Positions 16,218-25,312 of a stretch of DNA of 47,717 nt are shown in pieces. The translations under genes and the position numbers were made by a program. The notes below the pieces were generated by a model. It worked only from the letters and a program-made list of their open reading frames with translations. It was not told where the DNA came from and did not search any database. Source of the stretch: Ancylobacter dichloromethanicus (GTDB taxonomy: Bacteria; Pseudomonadota; Alphaproteobacteria; Rhizobiales; Xanthobacteraceae); the NCBI RefSeq assembly GCF_018390645.1, contig NZ_JAHBGC010000021.1, positions 1 to 47,717 on the forward strand, written 5' to 3'. The first letter of the stretch is position 1. Every line of letters begins with the position of its first letter.

Positions 16218-17186
16218 CTACAGCGCCGCCGCGGCCGCCTGGCGCCGCCGGCGGCGCGAGCGCATCGGGGAGGGGATTCCGCCGTCGGCGTAGATCTGTT
16301 CCAGCACCGCCAGCGCGTGCAGGTGGTTGGAGCGGATGAGGACGTCGGCGAGCGGTGCGTCCTGCTCCTCCAGCGCGTTCATGAGCTGGACGTGGTGTGC
16401 CATGGATTTCTCGCGGCGTGTCGGCTGCGAGAGCGACAGCCGGCGCAGGCGAAGCGTGCGCAGCAGCAGCGAATCGAGGATGCGCTTGGCCGTGGCGTTG
16501 CGCGCGGCGATGGTGAGGCGGTTGTAGAATTCGACATTCGCCCAGAGATAGGCGGAGAGGTCGTGCGCGTCATGGGCGGCGCTGAGGCGCGCCAGCAATT
16601 CGCGCAGGGCCTGCATGTCCTCCGGCGTTCGCAGGGTCGCCGCGTCCGAGGCCACCGCGCCGAAGAGCACGGCACGCACGCGATAGATCTCGCGCACTTC
16701 CTCGATGTCCAGCACCGCGACATGCGGCCGGCGGCGCTGGGGGATGCGCACCAGTCCTTCCTTCTCCAGCAGCAGCAGCGCCTCGCGGATGGGCGTGCGG
16801 CTGGTCTCGTAGCGCTCGGCGAGTTCGACCGAGCTGAGGTCCTCCCCGCTCTGGCGGATGTTCTCGATGATCTCCGCGCCCACCTCGCAGGCGACGCGCG
16901 AGACCAGTGAAGGCCGGTCGTGATGCTCGGCGACGATGCGGCGCACCACCAGAACGGCGTTGAGGAAGGATTCGGGCTGGCTGGAGGGAGGCGTCGCGAT
17001 CCAGGAATCGGCGCGCTCGAAGGTGGTCGTCGTCAAGGAAAGGGTCGCCTTCCGCCGCTTTGCCCGTCGCCGGCGTCGGCCGGGCTTCCGGAAGCAATCT
17101 ACCGCCGCGCGGCCGATCCTGTCGACAGGATCGGCATTCCGTCCATTCGCGGCGGACTTCCGGGGAGGTTCCCGCGTGGATGGCAT
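16218..17186 (-). CDS. GntR-family regulator, FadR subfamily (FCD domain)
   Basis: A DNA-binding repressor or activator responding to an organic acid. The winged helix-turn-helix contains LSSVELAERYETSRTPIREA and LLLLEKEGLVRI; the C-terminal helical FCD domain follows (EEVREIYRVRAVLFGAVA … NVEFYNRLTIAARN, then HHVQLMNALEEQD), with His/Asp residues positioned as metal ligands. The frame from ATG 17186 gives 322 residues, about 70-90 more than usual. The extra N-terminus is Arg-rich and its coding sequence contains a 22 bp perfect palindrome around TGTCGACA, so the true start may be later, for example TTG at 17036 (GGAAGG upstream, 272 residues). TGTCGACA sites at 17120 and 17208 imply autoregulation. 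Confidence 0.88.
   Translation of the reverse strand: MPSTREPPRKSAANGRNADPVDRIGRAAVDCFRKPGRRRRRAKRRKATLSLTTTTFERADSWIATPPSSQPESFLNAVLVVRRIVAEHHDRPSLVSRVACEVGAEIIENIRQSGEDLSSVELAERYETSRTPIREALLLLEKEGLVRIPQRRRPHVAVLDIEEVREIYRVRAVLFGAVASDAATLRTPEDMQALRELLARLSAAHDAHDLSAYLWANVEFYNRLTIAARNATAKRILDSLLLRTLRLRRLSLSQPTRREKSMAHHVQLMNALEEQDAPLADVLIRSNHLHALAVLEQIYADGGIPSPMRSRRRRRQAAAAAL
17113..17134. promoter_or_regulatory. 22 bp perfect palindrome centred on TGTCGACA
   Basis: CCGATCCTGTC followed by its exact complement. It is the most symmetrical of the eight TGTCGACA sites and lies inside the doubtful N-terminal extension of the GntR gene. It probably is the autoregulatory operator, with translation starting downstream of it. 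Confidence 0.6.
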
Positions 17187-17206
17187 TCGGCCTGACGCGG
17201 CATGTC

Positions 17207-17216
17207 ATGTCGACAT
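17207..17216. promoter_or_regulatory. GntR operator candidate (ATGTCGACAT)
   Basis: TGTCGACA at 17208-17215 within a perfect 10 bp palindrome, in an AT-rich stretch 22 bp upstream of the longest GntR frame. Confidence 0.6.
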
Positions 17217-17416
17217 AATTACCAGAAATCGCTTATCGGCGAACGCTTGGATCGCACCTGCCAAGTGGGCCTGTATGCCGCGATGCCTGGCAGAGAAGGC
17301 GCTTGAATCACGGAAAAGTACGGAGCATCAGCTAATTAGATGTACGCCGCGCCGGCGAGGCATGAAGGCTTGGCGCCAGATGACATCGCCGGGTGTTTGA
17401 GTGGCGGATAAAAATC

Positions 17417-17424
17417 TGTCGACA
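17417..17424. promoter_or_regulatory. GntR operator candidate TGTCGACA upstream of the first ABC operon
   Basis: Exact octamer flanked by AT-rich DNA (AAAATC before, CATATC after), 77 bp upstream of the solute-binding protein start. Confidence 0.6.
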
Positions 17425-17500
17425 CATATCTTGACGTCGCCCGTTCCGATCCGCTTCAATGCGCCGGCCAACGAAAAGAACATTCAAAGGGAGGAACGTC

Positions 17501-18541
17501 ATGAATCGGTGCCTTTCCTATCTCCTCGGAGGAACGGTCCTGGCCGCGCTCGGCATCGCACCGGTCAGCGCGCAGGAATCGCTCGTGGTTGCGGCCTTCG
17601 GCGGCAAGCACGGCCAGACGCTGCAGAAATGCGTCATCGACACCTTCACCGCGAAGACCGGCATCAAGGTCACGGTGGATCAGGGCGTGTCGTCGGTCAC
17701 CGTCGCGAAGCTGAAGCAGCAGAAGGGCAATCAGTCGCTCGACGTGATCTGGCTGGACGGCGAGGTCTCGCAGGCGGCGGAGTCGGAAGGTGTCTTCCAG
17801 GACATCGACCCGGCCAAGGTGCCCAACATCGCCAACATCATCCCGGAAGCGGTCCACAAGAACAAGGACGGCAAGATCACCGGGCTCGACGACTATTACT
17901 ATTCGGTCGGCATTGTCTACAACGAGGACGAGGTGAAGGAGGCTCCCACCTCCTGGTTCGACCTGTGGAAGCCGGAATATGAGGGCCTGTCGACCTGGCC
18001 CTCCATGTCGGACGGTTCCGGCCCGCCCATGCTGGTCTATGTCTCGGAACTGCTCGGCGGCGGCATCGACAACCTGAAGCCCGGCGTCGAGAAGATGAAG
18101 GAGCTGGAGGTCGCCGCGTTCTACGACTCCGGCGGCAATGCCAGCAACATCCTCTCCCGCAAGGAAGCGATCATCGGCGTGCTGGACAGCGGCGCGGTCT
18201 GGTCGCTGGCGGACGCCAACCCGTTCAAGGTCGGCTTCGTCATCCCGAAGGAGGGCGGCCTCGCCTCGGGCACCCGGCTTCACCTCATCAAGCCGTCCGA
18301 GGCGGCCTATGCCTTCATCAACCACGCCCTGACCGCCGACGCGCAGAAATGCTTCGTCGAGAACTATTTCTACGGTCCCTCGGTCAAGGACATCTCGCTC
18401 AGCGAGAAGGCGAAGGCCCGCCTGCCCTGGGGGCCGAACGGTTCGATCAAGGATCTGCGCTTCTCCGATGCCATCGCGATCAACGAGCACCGGCAGGAGA
18501 TCGTCGACGCCTGGAACCGCGACGTGCTCGGTCGCCAGTGA
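17501..18541 (+). CDS. ABC transporter solute-binding protein, polyamine/opine type
   Basis: A 346-residue periplasmic binding protein (SBP_bac_8/PotD-like). A signal peptide covers 1-24 (LLGGTVLAALGIAPVSAQES). The mature start ESLVVAAFGGKHGQTLQK, the lobe crossing DVIWLDGEVSQAAESEGVF and GLDDYYYSVGIVYNEDEV are typical of PotD/YdcS-class proteins, which carry polyamines, opines or other small organic solutes. ATG at 17501 follows GGGAGG. First gene of a six-gene operon (binding protein, ATPase, two permeases, CoA-transferase, MaoC). Because CoA-activating enzymes follow in the same operon, the solute is more likely an organic acid than a polyamine. Confidence 0.9.
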   Translation: MNRCLSYLLGGTVLAALGIAPVSAQESLVVAAFGGKHGQTLQKCVIDTFTAKTGIKVTVDQGVSSVTVAKLKQQKGNQSLDVIWLDGEVSQAAESEGVFQDIDPAKVPNIANIIPEAVHKNKDGKITGLDDYYYSVGIVYNEDEVKEAPTSWFDLWKPEYEGLSTWPSMSDGSGPPMLVYVSELLGGGIDNLKPGVEKMKELEVAAFYDSGGNASNILSRKEAIIGVLDSGAVWSLADANPFKVGFVIPKEGGLASGTRLHLIKPSEAAYAFINHALTADAQKCFVENYFYGPSVKDISLSEKAKARLPWGPNGSIKDLRFSDAIAINEHRQEIVDAWNRDVLGRQ

Positions 18542-18572
18542 GCGTGCGGGCCGCCTCCGGGGAGTTGAACCC

Positions 18573-19625
<1,053 letters not shown>

Positions 19626-19628
19626 GCC

Positions 19629-20477
19629 ATGCGCATCAACCGCCTCTGGGCCGCGATCCTGCTCGGCATCCCCCTGATCTACCTGATCGTCTTCTTCGTC
19701 ACGCCGCTGGGCATGGTGGTGGTCGACAGCTTCTCCAACGAGGCGGGCGAACTGACGCTGGCGAACTACGCGACCGTCCTCGGCGAAGCCTATTACTGGC
19801 GCGTCCTCGGCTACACCTTCTGGATCGCGCTGGTGACCTGCGTCGCCACGCTGATCCTCGGCTATCCGCTGGCCTATTACATGAGCCTGATCGAGCGTCG
19901 CCGGACAATGCGCCGGCTATGCTTCATCCTGATCCTGATGCCGCTGTTCACCTCCAACATCGTGCGCTCCTTCGGCTGGATCGTGCTTCTCGGGCGCGAG
20001 GGGCTGGTGAACGAGACGCTGCTGCTGCTGGGCATCGTGGATCGGCCGCTGCGTCTTCTGTCGACCGAGGTCGCGATCATCATCGGCATGATCTACGTCA
20101 TGCTGCCCTTCATGGTGCTCGCCATCGCCAGCGTGCTGCAGAACATGAACGGCTCGCTGCGCGAGGCCTCGCGCGATCTCGGGGCGACGGCCTTCGCCAC
20201 CTTCCTGAAGGTCACGCTGCCGCTCAGCGCCCCCGGCATCGTCGCCGGCACGCTTATCGTCTTCACGCTCAGCATTTCCAGCTATGTGACGCCGCGCATC
20301 ATGAGCGGCGGGCGTTCCGTGGTGTCGTCGATGCTGATCTACGACCAGTTCATGCTGGTCTTCAATCCGTTCCTGGGCAGCGCCATCGCGGTGGTGCTGC
20401 TGGTGGCGAGCTTCGCGCTCATCATCGCCTACACGCTGCTGATGGAGCGCCGGCCGGCACGGGGGACGTCGACATGA
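19629..20477 (+). CDS. ABC transporter permease 1, PotB-type
   Basis: A 282-residue inner-membrane subunit with six helices. The first hydrophobic helix is LLGIPLIYLIVFFVTPLG. The EAA loop that contacts the ATPase is visible as REASRDLGATAFATFLKVTL with the conserved Gly. Starts 3 bp after the ATPase stop and its own stop overlaps the next permease by four bases (ATGA), so the subunits are translated together. Confidence 0.92.
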   Translation: MRINRLWAAILLGIPLIYLIVFFVTPLGMVVVDSFSNEAGELTLANYATVLGEAYYWRVLGYTFWIALVTCVATLILGYPLAYYMSLIERRRTMRRLCFILILMPLFTSNIVRSFGWIVLLGREGLVNETLLLLGIVDRPLRLLSTEVAIIIGMIYVMLPFMVLAIASVLQNMNGSLREASRDLGATAFATFLKVTLPLSAPGIVAGTLIVFTLSISSYVTPRIMSGGRSVVSSMLIYDQFMLVFNPFLGSAIAVVLLVASFALIIAYTLLMERRPARGTST

Positions 20478-21295
20478 GCCGCCGCCTGACCCGCGCCCGC
20501 GATGCCGCGGGACCGCTGCTGATCTCGATCATCGCATGGGCCGTGCTGATCTATCTGGTGCTGCCGCTCGCCGTGGTCATCGCGATTTCCTTCACCACGA
20601 CGGAATATCTCGCCTTTCCGCCGGTCGGCTTCACCCTGCGCTGGTATCAGCGCTTCCTGGCCGACCCTTCCTATGTCGACGCCATCCTGCTCAGCGCCCG
20701 TCTGGCCTTCGGCTCGACCTTGATCGGCTTTGTTCTGGGGGTCCCGGCGGCGCTGGTGCTGAAGCGCGGCCGCCTGCCGGGCGCGCAGATGCTGGGCAAT
20801 CTGTTCCTGTCGCCGCTGATCCTGCCGGCCATCATCATCGGGGTGGGGGTGCTGCAGATCTCCGGCGCGCTCGGCTTCGCCCGCAGCTTCGAGGCGATGC
20901 TCGTCGGTCACGTCGTCATCATCCTCCCCTACATCGTGCGCACGACCCTGGCCTCGCTCGAGGGCTTCGACACCTCGCTTGAGGAGGCGGCGCAGGACCT
21001 CGGCGCCTCGGGCCTCGGCACCTTCTTCCTCGTGACCCTGCCGCTCATCAAGCCGGGCATCATCGCCGGCTGCCTGTTCGGGCTGATCATGAGCTGGATC
21101 GACGTCGAGGTGAGCATCTTCAACACCGTGATCGCCCAGTCGCCGATCCCCGTGAAGGTGTTCAACTACGTCCAGTACTCGGTCGACCCGATGATCGCCG
21201 CCGTCTCGGCCGCCACCATCTACATCGCCTTCGTCCTCGTCCTCCTGCTCGACCGGCTCGTCGGCCTCGACAAGGTGACGGGGCAGCAGAAATGA
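20474..21295 (+). CDS. ABC transporter permease 2, PotC-type
   Basis: A 273-residue six-helix permease that pairs with the preceding one. N-terminal helix AWAVLIYLVLPLAVVIAI, then SFTTTEYLAFPPVGFTLRWY, a stretch frequent in PotC-like proteins. The EAA loop reads EEAAQDLGASGLGTFFLVTL. Start and stop codons overlap both neighbours (ATGA), showing a tightly coupled operon. Confidence 0.92.
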   Translation: MSRRLTRARDAAGPLLISIIAWAVLIYLVLPLAVVIAISFTTTEYLAFPPVGFTLRWYQRFLADPSYVDAILLSARLAFGSTLIGFVLGVPAALVLKRGRLPGAQMLGNLFLSPLILPAIIIGVGVLQISGALGFARSFEAMLVGHVVIILPYIVRTTLASLEGFDTSLEEAAQDLGASGLGTFFLVTLPLIKPGIIAGCLFGLIMSWIDVEVSIFNTVIAQSPIPVKVFNYVQYSVDPMIAAVSAATIYIAFVLVLLLDRLVGLDKVTGQQK

Positions 21296-22482
21296 CACCG
21301 GAGCCTTCCCCCATGCCTCGCCCCGCCGCCGCTTCCCCGTCGTCCGGCCCGCTCAGCGGCATCCTCGTGGTGTCGATCGACCAGGCGGTCGCCGGCCCGC
21401 TCTGCGCGATGCGGCTGGCCGATGCCGGCGCCCGCGTCATCAAGGTGGAAGCCGGGGAGGGGGACCGCGCGCGCGATTACGACAAGGCGCTGGGCAGCAC
21501 CTCGGCGGCCTTCGGCTGGCTCAACCGCGGCAAGGAGAGCGTCGTCCTCAACCTGAAGGACCCGGGCGATCTGGCGCTGATGAAGGCGATGCTGGCGACG
21601 GCGGACGTCTTCCTGCAGAACCTCGCCCCCGGCGCCAGCGACCGCCTCGGGCTCGGCGCGGCGCAGCTCACGCGCGAATTCCCGCGGCTGGTCGTCGTCG
21701 ACATCATGGGGTACGGGCGCGGCACGCCCCATGCGGCCAAGCGCGCCTACGACATGCTGGTGCAGGCGGAGAGCGGCATCTGCGCCGTCACCGGCACGCC
21801 CGAGGTGCCCTCCAAGGTCGGCATCTCCATCGCCGATATCGGCACCGGCACCAATGCCTATTGCGCAGTGCTGGAGGCCTTGCTGGAGCGTGAGCGCACG
21901 GGGTGCGGGCAGGCGATCGAGGTCGCCATGTTCGACGCCATGGCCGAATGGATGTCGCTGCCGCTGCTGCATTACGACTATATGAGCATCGAGACGGCGC
22001 GCTACGGCCTGTCCCACGCTTCCGTCTATCCCTATCGCCCCTATCATTGCGCCGATGGCGATATCGTCGTGTCGATCCAGTCGGCCGCCGAATGGGTGCG
22101 CTTCTGCACCGCCGTGCTGCGCCTTCCCGAGCTGGCAAAGGATCCGCGCTTCATCGACAACTGGGCGCGGGTGCAGAACCGCGACGCCCTCGATGCCGCC
22201 GTGCACGAGGTGTTCACCGCTCATCGCTGCGACGAGATGATCGAGCGGCTGGAGGCGGGGCAGATCGCCTGGGCGCGGGTGTCGACGCTGCACGATCTCT
22301 CCGTCCATCCGGCGCTGCGCCGCATCGCGGTCGAGATGCCGGGCGGCGAGAGGGTCGAGATGCCGCGACCGGCCGGGCGCCTCGTCGCCTCGGGCAGCAG
22401 GGTGCCGGCGCTCGGCGCCGACAGCGCACGCATCCGCGCCGAATTCGCCCCTGCCGAGGCGGCGGCCGGTCCCGGCGCGTGA
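21292..22482 (+). CDS. Family III CoA-transferase
   Basis: A 396-residue CaiB/BaiF-type enzyme. After a short variable tail, LSGILVVSIDQAVAGPLCAM and DAGARVIKVEAGEGDRARDY form the CoA-binding Rossmann part; FGWLNRGKESVVLNLK follows. The catalytic Asp is expected in IEVAMFDAMAEWM. The start overlaps the permease stop (ATGA); an ATG at 21313 with GGAG in front is an alternative and would remove only the variable tail. Being the fifth gene of an importer operon, it probably activates the imported acid to its CoA ester, with the MaoC protein of the next gene acting on that ester. Confidence 0.9.
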   Translation: MTPEPSPMPRPAAASPSSGPLSGILVVSIDQAVAGPLCAMRLADAGARVIKVEAGEGDRARDYDKALGSTSAAFGWLNRGKESVVLNLKDPGDLALMKAMLATADVFLQNLAPGASDRLGLGAAQLTREFPRLVVVDIMGYGRGTPHAAKRAYDMLVQAESGICAVTGTPEVPSKVGISIADIGTGTNAYCAVLEALLERERTGCGQAIEVAMFDAMAEWMSLPLLHYDYMSIETARYGLSHASVYPYRPYHCADGDIVVSIQSAAEWVRFCTAVLRLPELAKDPRFIDNWARVQNRDALDAAVHEVFTAHRCDEMIERLEAGQIAWARVSTLHDLSVHPALRRIAVEMPGGERVEMPRPAGRLVASGSRVPALGADSARIRAEFAPAEAAAGPGA

Positions 22483-22510
22483 AGAACCGCTCACCAACAA
22501 GGAGGCCAAA

Positions 22511-23026
22511 GTGGCAGAGAAAATCGGCTGGCAGGGACGTTTCTATGAGGATTTCGAGGTCGGAGACGTCTATCCGCACCAGATCGGGCGCACGCTGCTC
22601 TCGGCCGACAATTCCTGGTTCACCCTGCTGATGGGCGCACCGTCGCCGGTGCATTTCGACCATCACTATGCCGCGCAGACCGAGTTCGGCAAGCCGCTGG
22701 TCAATTCGGTGCTGACGCTCGCCACGGTGATGGGGCAGAGCGTGTCCGACCTCTCGCAGAACGTGTTCGGCAATCTCGGCTGGGATGAAATCCGCCTGCC
22801 CAATCCCGTATTCGAGGGCGACACCATCTATTCGCAATCGGAAGTTCTGGAGAAGCGCCTGTCGAAGTCGCGCGAGAGCGTCGGCATCGTCAAGGTTTCC
22901 ACCACCGGCTTCAATCAGGACGGCAAAGTGGTCATCACCTTCCGGCGCACGATCATGCTCTATCGCCGCGGCTACCAGCCCAAGCTGCCCAAGCCCCGGC
23001 TGGACGAGGTCAAGGCGAAAGCATGA
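22511..23026 (+). CDS. MaoC-like acyl-CoA hydratase
   Basis: A 171-residue hot-dog-fold protein. YEDFEVGDVYPHQIGRTL is the typical beginning; the hydratase motif lies in DNSWFTLLMGAPSPVHFD (Asp and His), then EFGKPLVNSVLTLATVMG, the central hot-dog helix. The C-terminal strand is VVITFRRTIMLYRR. It is expected to hydrate an enoyl-CoA such as a mesaconyl-CoA-like ester; homologues include mesaconyl-CoA hydratase, so this is a plausible but unproven assignment. It starts at GTG 22511 with AAGGAGG upstream. Last gene of the first ABC operon. Confidence 0.88.
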   Translation: MAEKIGWQGRFYEDFEVGDVYPHQIGRTLLSADNSWFTLLMGAPSPVHFDHHYAAQTEFGKPLVNSVLTLATVMGQSVSDLSQNVFGNLGWDEIRLPNPVFEGDTIYSQSEVLEKRLSKSRESVGIVKVSTTGFNQDGKVVITFRRTIMLYRRGYQPKLPKPRLDEVKAKA

Positions 23027-23071
23027 GGCCCGCCGGCGGATGCCGCCTCCACGGCGTCCGCCGCGCTTGCC

Positions 23072-23794
23072 CTACATCGACCAGCCGCCGTCGATCACAT
23101 GCACCGCGCCGGTGGTGAAGGCGGCGCCGGCGAGGTAGACGGCGAGGTCCGCAATCTCCTCCGGCCGGCCGATGCGGCCGATCGGCTGGCGGGCGATGAA
23201 GGCGGTGCGGGCCGCCTCATAGTCGCCCAGCGCGCGCAGCCGGCCTTCGAGCGAAGGGCTCTCTACCGTTCCCGGGCAGATGGCGTTGCAGCGTATGCCG
23301 CGCCCCACATAATCGGCGGCAACCGATTTGGTGAGGCCGATGACGGCGGCCTTGGTGGTGGCGTAGGCGAAACGGCTCGGAACGCCCTTGATGCTGCTCG
23401 CCACCGAAGCGATGTTGATGATCGCGCCGTCGCCGCGCGCCAGCATGCCCGGCAGCACCGCGCGGATGGTGCGGTACATCGACTTCACGTTGAGATCATA
23501 GGCGAAGTCCATCTCCTCGGCCGTGCAGTCGAGCACGGAGCCCGCATGCACGAAGCCGGCGCAGTTGACGAGGATGTCGATCTTGCCGATCTCGGCCACG
23601 AGGGCGTCCACGGCGCCGGAATCGCGGACGTCGAGGCCGCGCGCCTGCGCTCCCTCAAGCCCGGCGAGCCCGCCTTCATTGATGTCGGTTGCCCAGACGC
23701 GCGCGCCGGCGCCGAGGAAACCCTCGGCGATGGCGTGGCCGATTCCCTGCGCGGCGGCGGTGACGAGGACGACACGGTCTTGCAGATGCGGCAC
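23072..23794 (-). CDS. SDR dehydrogenase, DHRS6/2-keto-3-deoxy-L-fuconate dehydrogenase type
   Basis: A 240-residue short-chain dehydrogenase. The nucleotide motif is TAAAQGIG (12-19); the unusual AAA and the following ATDINE match the DHRS6 subgroup, as do NCAGFVHAGSVLDC, NVKSMYRTIRA and the C-terminal VIDGGWSM. Catalytic Ser133, Tyr144 and Lys148 (YATTK) are present. D in TDIN suggests NAD rather than NADP. The start is a GTG at 23794 with AGGAG eight bases ahead. It follows the enolase-superfamily gene by 29 bp on the same strand; the pair (acid-sugar dehydratase plus 2-keto-3-deoxyacid dehydrogenase) is known from L-fuconate-type pathways. Specific substrate unproven. Confidence 0.88.
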   Translation of the reverse strand: MPHLQDRVVLVTAAAQGIGHAIAEGFLGAGARVWATDINEGGLAGLEGAQARGLDVRDSGAVDALVAEIGKIDILVNCAGFVHAGSVLDCTAEEMDFAYDLNVKSMYRTIRAVLPGMLARGDGAIINIASVASSIKGVPSRFAYATTKAAVIGLTKSVAADYVGRGIRCNAICPGTVESPSLEGRLRALGDYEAARTAFIARQPIGRIGRPEEIADLAVYLAGAAFTTGAVHVIDGGWSM

Positions 23795-23823
23795 GGCACT
23801 CTCCTGACTTGGCGGGTAGCGGT

Positions 23824-24954
23824 TCACGCGGCGGCGAAGCGGGCCAGCGCCGCGCGGTCGATCTCGATGCCGAGGCCCGGGCCGGTCGGAATGTCGACCC
23901 ATCCGCGCACATGCTCGATCGGCGACGTGAGCACAGCCTGCCGGAACGGGTGCTCGGAGCGGTCGAATTCCAGCAGCGGCTCGCGCGGCGTGTGGCGGGG
24001 AGGGGTGTGCGGCAACACCGCGAGAAGCTGCAGCGCCGCTGCCAGCCCGATGCCGGTGCCCCAGACATGGGGGATGTAGCGCACGCCGAAGGCCGCCGCC
24101 ATGTCGGCGATCTTCTTGCATTCCGTCAGTCCCCCGGCGGCGGCGGTGTCGGGCTGGACGATGTCGACGGCCCGCGTCGCCAGTATGTCGAGGAAGCCCC
24201 AGCGCGTTGCGGTGCATTCGCCGCCGGCGACCGGGATCGGCTGGCCGGCCTTCACCTCCCGGTAGCTCGCGAGATCCTCGGGAATCACCGGCTCCTCGAA
24301 CCAGGCGATGTTCTGGTCGGCGACGCGGCGGCCAAGGGCGATGGCGTCGAGCGCGTCGAAGCCGTGATTGGCGTCAAGCATGAGCTGGCGTCCGGGCCCG
24401 ATGGCGGCGCGCGTCGCGCGGATGAGGGCGATATCCTCTTCGAGATCGAGGCCGATCTTGAGCTTCACCGCCTCGAAGCCCTCCTCGACATAGCCGCGCA
24501 CTTCCTCGATCACGTAGTCGAGCGGGTCGCCCTGCTCCAGCCTGTACGTGCCGGTGGCATAGGCCTGCACGCGCGTGCGCAGCGGGCCGCCCATGAGGCG
24601 ATGGACCGGAACGCCGAGCGCCTTGCCGCGCAGGTCCCACAGGGCGATGTCGATTCCGCTGAGGGCGGCGATGACCAGACCGCGCTGGCCATAATCGCGG
24701 AAGCGGCTGTGAAGGGTCTGCCACAGCGCCTCGCCGGCCATCGGATCGGCACCGATCAGGTGACGGCGGAAGCCGTCGATCACCGCCGCATTCATGCGCG
24801 CCGGCCCGTAGCATTCGCCCCAGCCGACAAGGCCGGTATCGGTGACGATCTCGACGATGCAGGCCCCGCGCACGCGCGTGTTGTCGAAGGACCAGCCGAA
24901 GGGCTTCGACAGTGCCGCTTCGAGGACATGGGTGTGAACGGCGGCAATTCTCAT
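23824..24954 (-). CDS. Enolase-superfamily dehydratase/racemase (mandelate racemase group)
   Basis: A 377-residue protein. The N-terminal capping domain starts MRIAAVHTHVLEAAL. In the barrel, K164 and K166 (VKLKIG) are the K-x-K base pair, D194 and N196 in LMLDANHGF, E220 in AWFEEP and E246 in PVAGGE are the metal ligands, and H296 in YIPHVWG is the opposite base with D269 near it. This set fits the mandelate-racemase subgroup, which includes acid-sugar dehydratases. Start ATG 24954 follows GAGGAA; an in-frame ATG 23 codons upstream has no RBS. It is the first gene of a two-gene operon with the SDR. A TGTCGACA site lies 61 bp upstream. Acid-sugar dehydration is favoured by context; the substrate is open. 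Confidence 0.88.
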   Translation of the reverse strand: MRIAAVHTHVLEAALSKPFGWSFDNTRVRGACIVEIVTDTGLVGWGECYGPARMNAAVIDGFRRHLIGADPMAGEALWQTLHSRFRDYGQRGLVIAALSGIDIALWDLRGKALGVPVHRLMGGPLRTRVQAYATGTYRLEQGDPLDYVIEEVRGYVEEGFEAVKLKIGLDLEEDIALIRATRAAIGPGRQLMLDANHGFDALDAIALGRRVADQNIAWFEEPVIPEDLASYREVKAGQPIPVAGGECTATRWGFLDILATRAVDIVQPDTAAAGGLTECKKIADMAAAFGVRYIPHVWGTGIGLAAALQLLAVLPHTPPRHTPREPLLEFDRSEHPFRQAVLTSPIEHVRGWVDIPTGPGLGIEIDRAALARFAAA

Positions 24955-25014
24955 CGGCGGGTTCCTCGCGGCTCGTGGGACGACTTCAGGCGATGGTGCG
25001 GCCGGGTAGGCGAG

Positions 25015-25022
25015 TGTCGACA
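25015..25022. promoter_or_regulatory. GntR operator candidate TGTCGACA (MR/SDR side)
   Basis: Exact octamer 61 bp upstream of the minus-strand enolase-superfamily start, in the divergent region shared with the Tct operon. Confidence 0.58.
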
Positions 25023-25168
25023 AAAACTCCGGAAGCGGCGATCCCCCGGCCGGTTTCGGCCGTCACGGCACCCGCCCGGCCTCGCCCTGATATTCTTAAT
25101 TACAGGCATGGCTGGCGGCATCGCGGCCGCCGGCCGACCAGCGGCGTATGGTGAAAACCATACTAATG

Positions 25169-25188
25169 TGTCGACAGATTTGTTGACA
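25169..25188 (+). promoter_or_regulatory. GntR operator and TTGACA box upstream of the Tct operon
   Basis: TGTCGACA at 25169-25176 followed by TGTTGACA at 25181-25188, the second being a one-mismatch copy that contains a consensus -35 TTGACA. A further variant (GGTCGACA) is at 25232. All lie upstream of the TctC start at 25313. Confidence 0.55.
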
Positions 25189-25312
25189 AGCCCAACTGCA
25201 TCGGCTTCCATGCGGTGACAGGCGGTGCACGGGTCGACACCTCGCCAATGAGGGGCCGTGGCTGCGCAGCGCGCCGGAGAGCGCGTCTTCAATCAGCATG
25301 TGGGAGGAACGA

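Noticed and set aside
20468..20475. CGTCGACA, GGTCGACA and AGTCGACA variants inside coding regions
   Set aside because: One-mismatch variants occur in genes as expected for GC-rich DNA; only the exact octamer shows the promoter bias.
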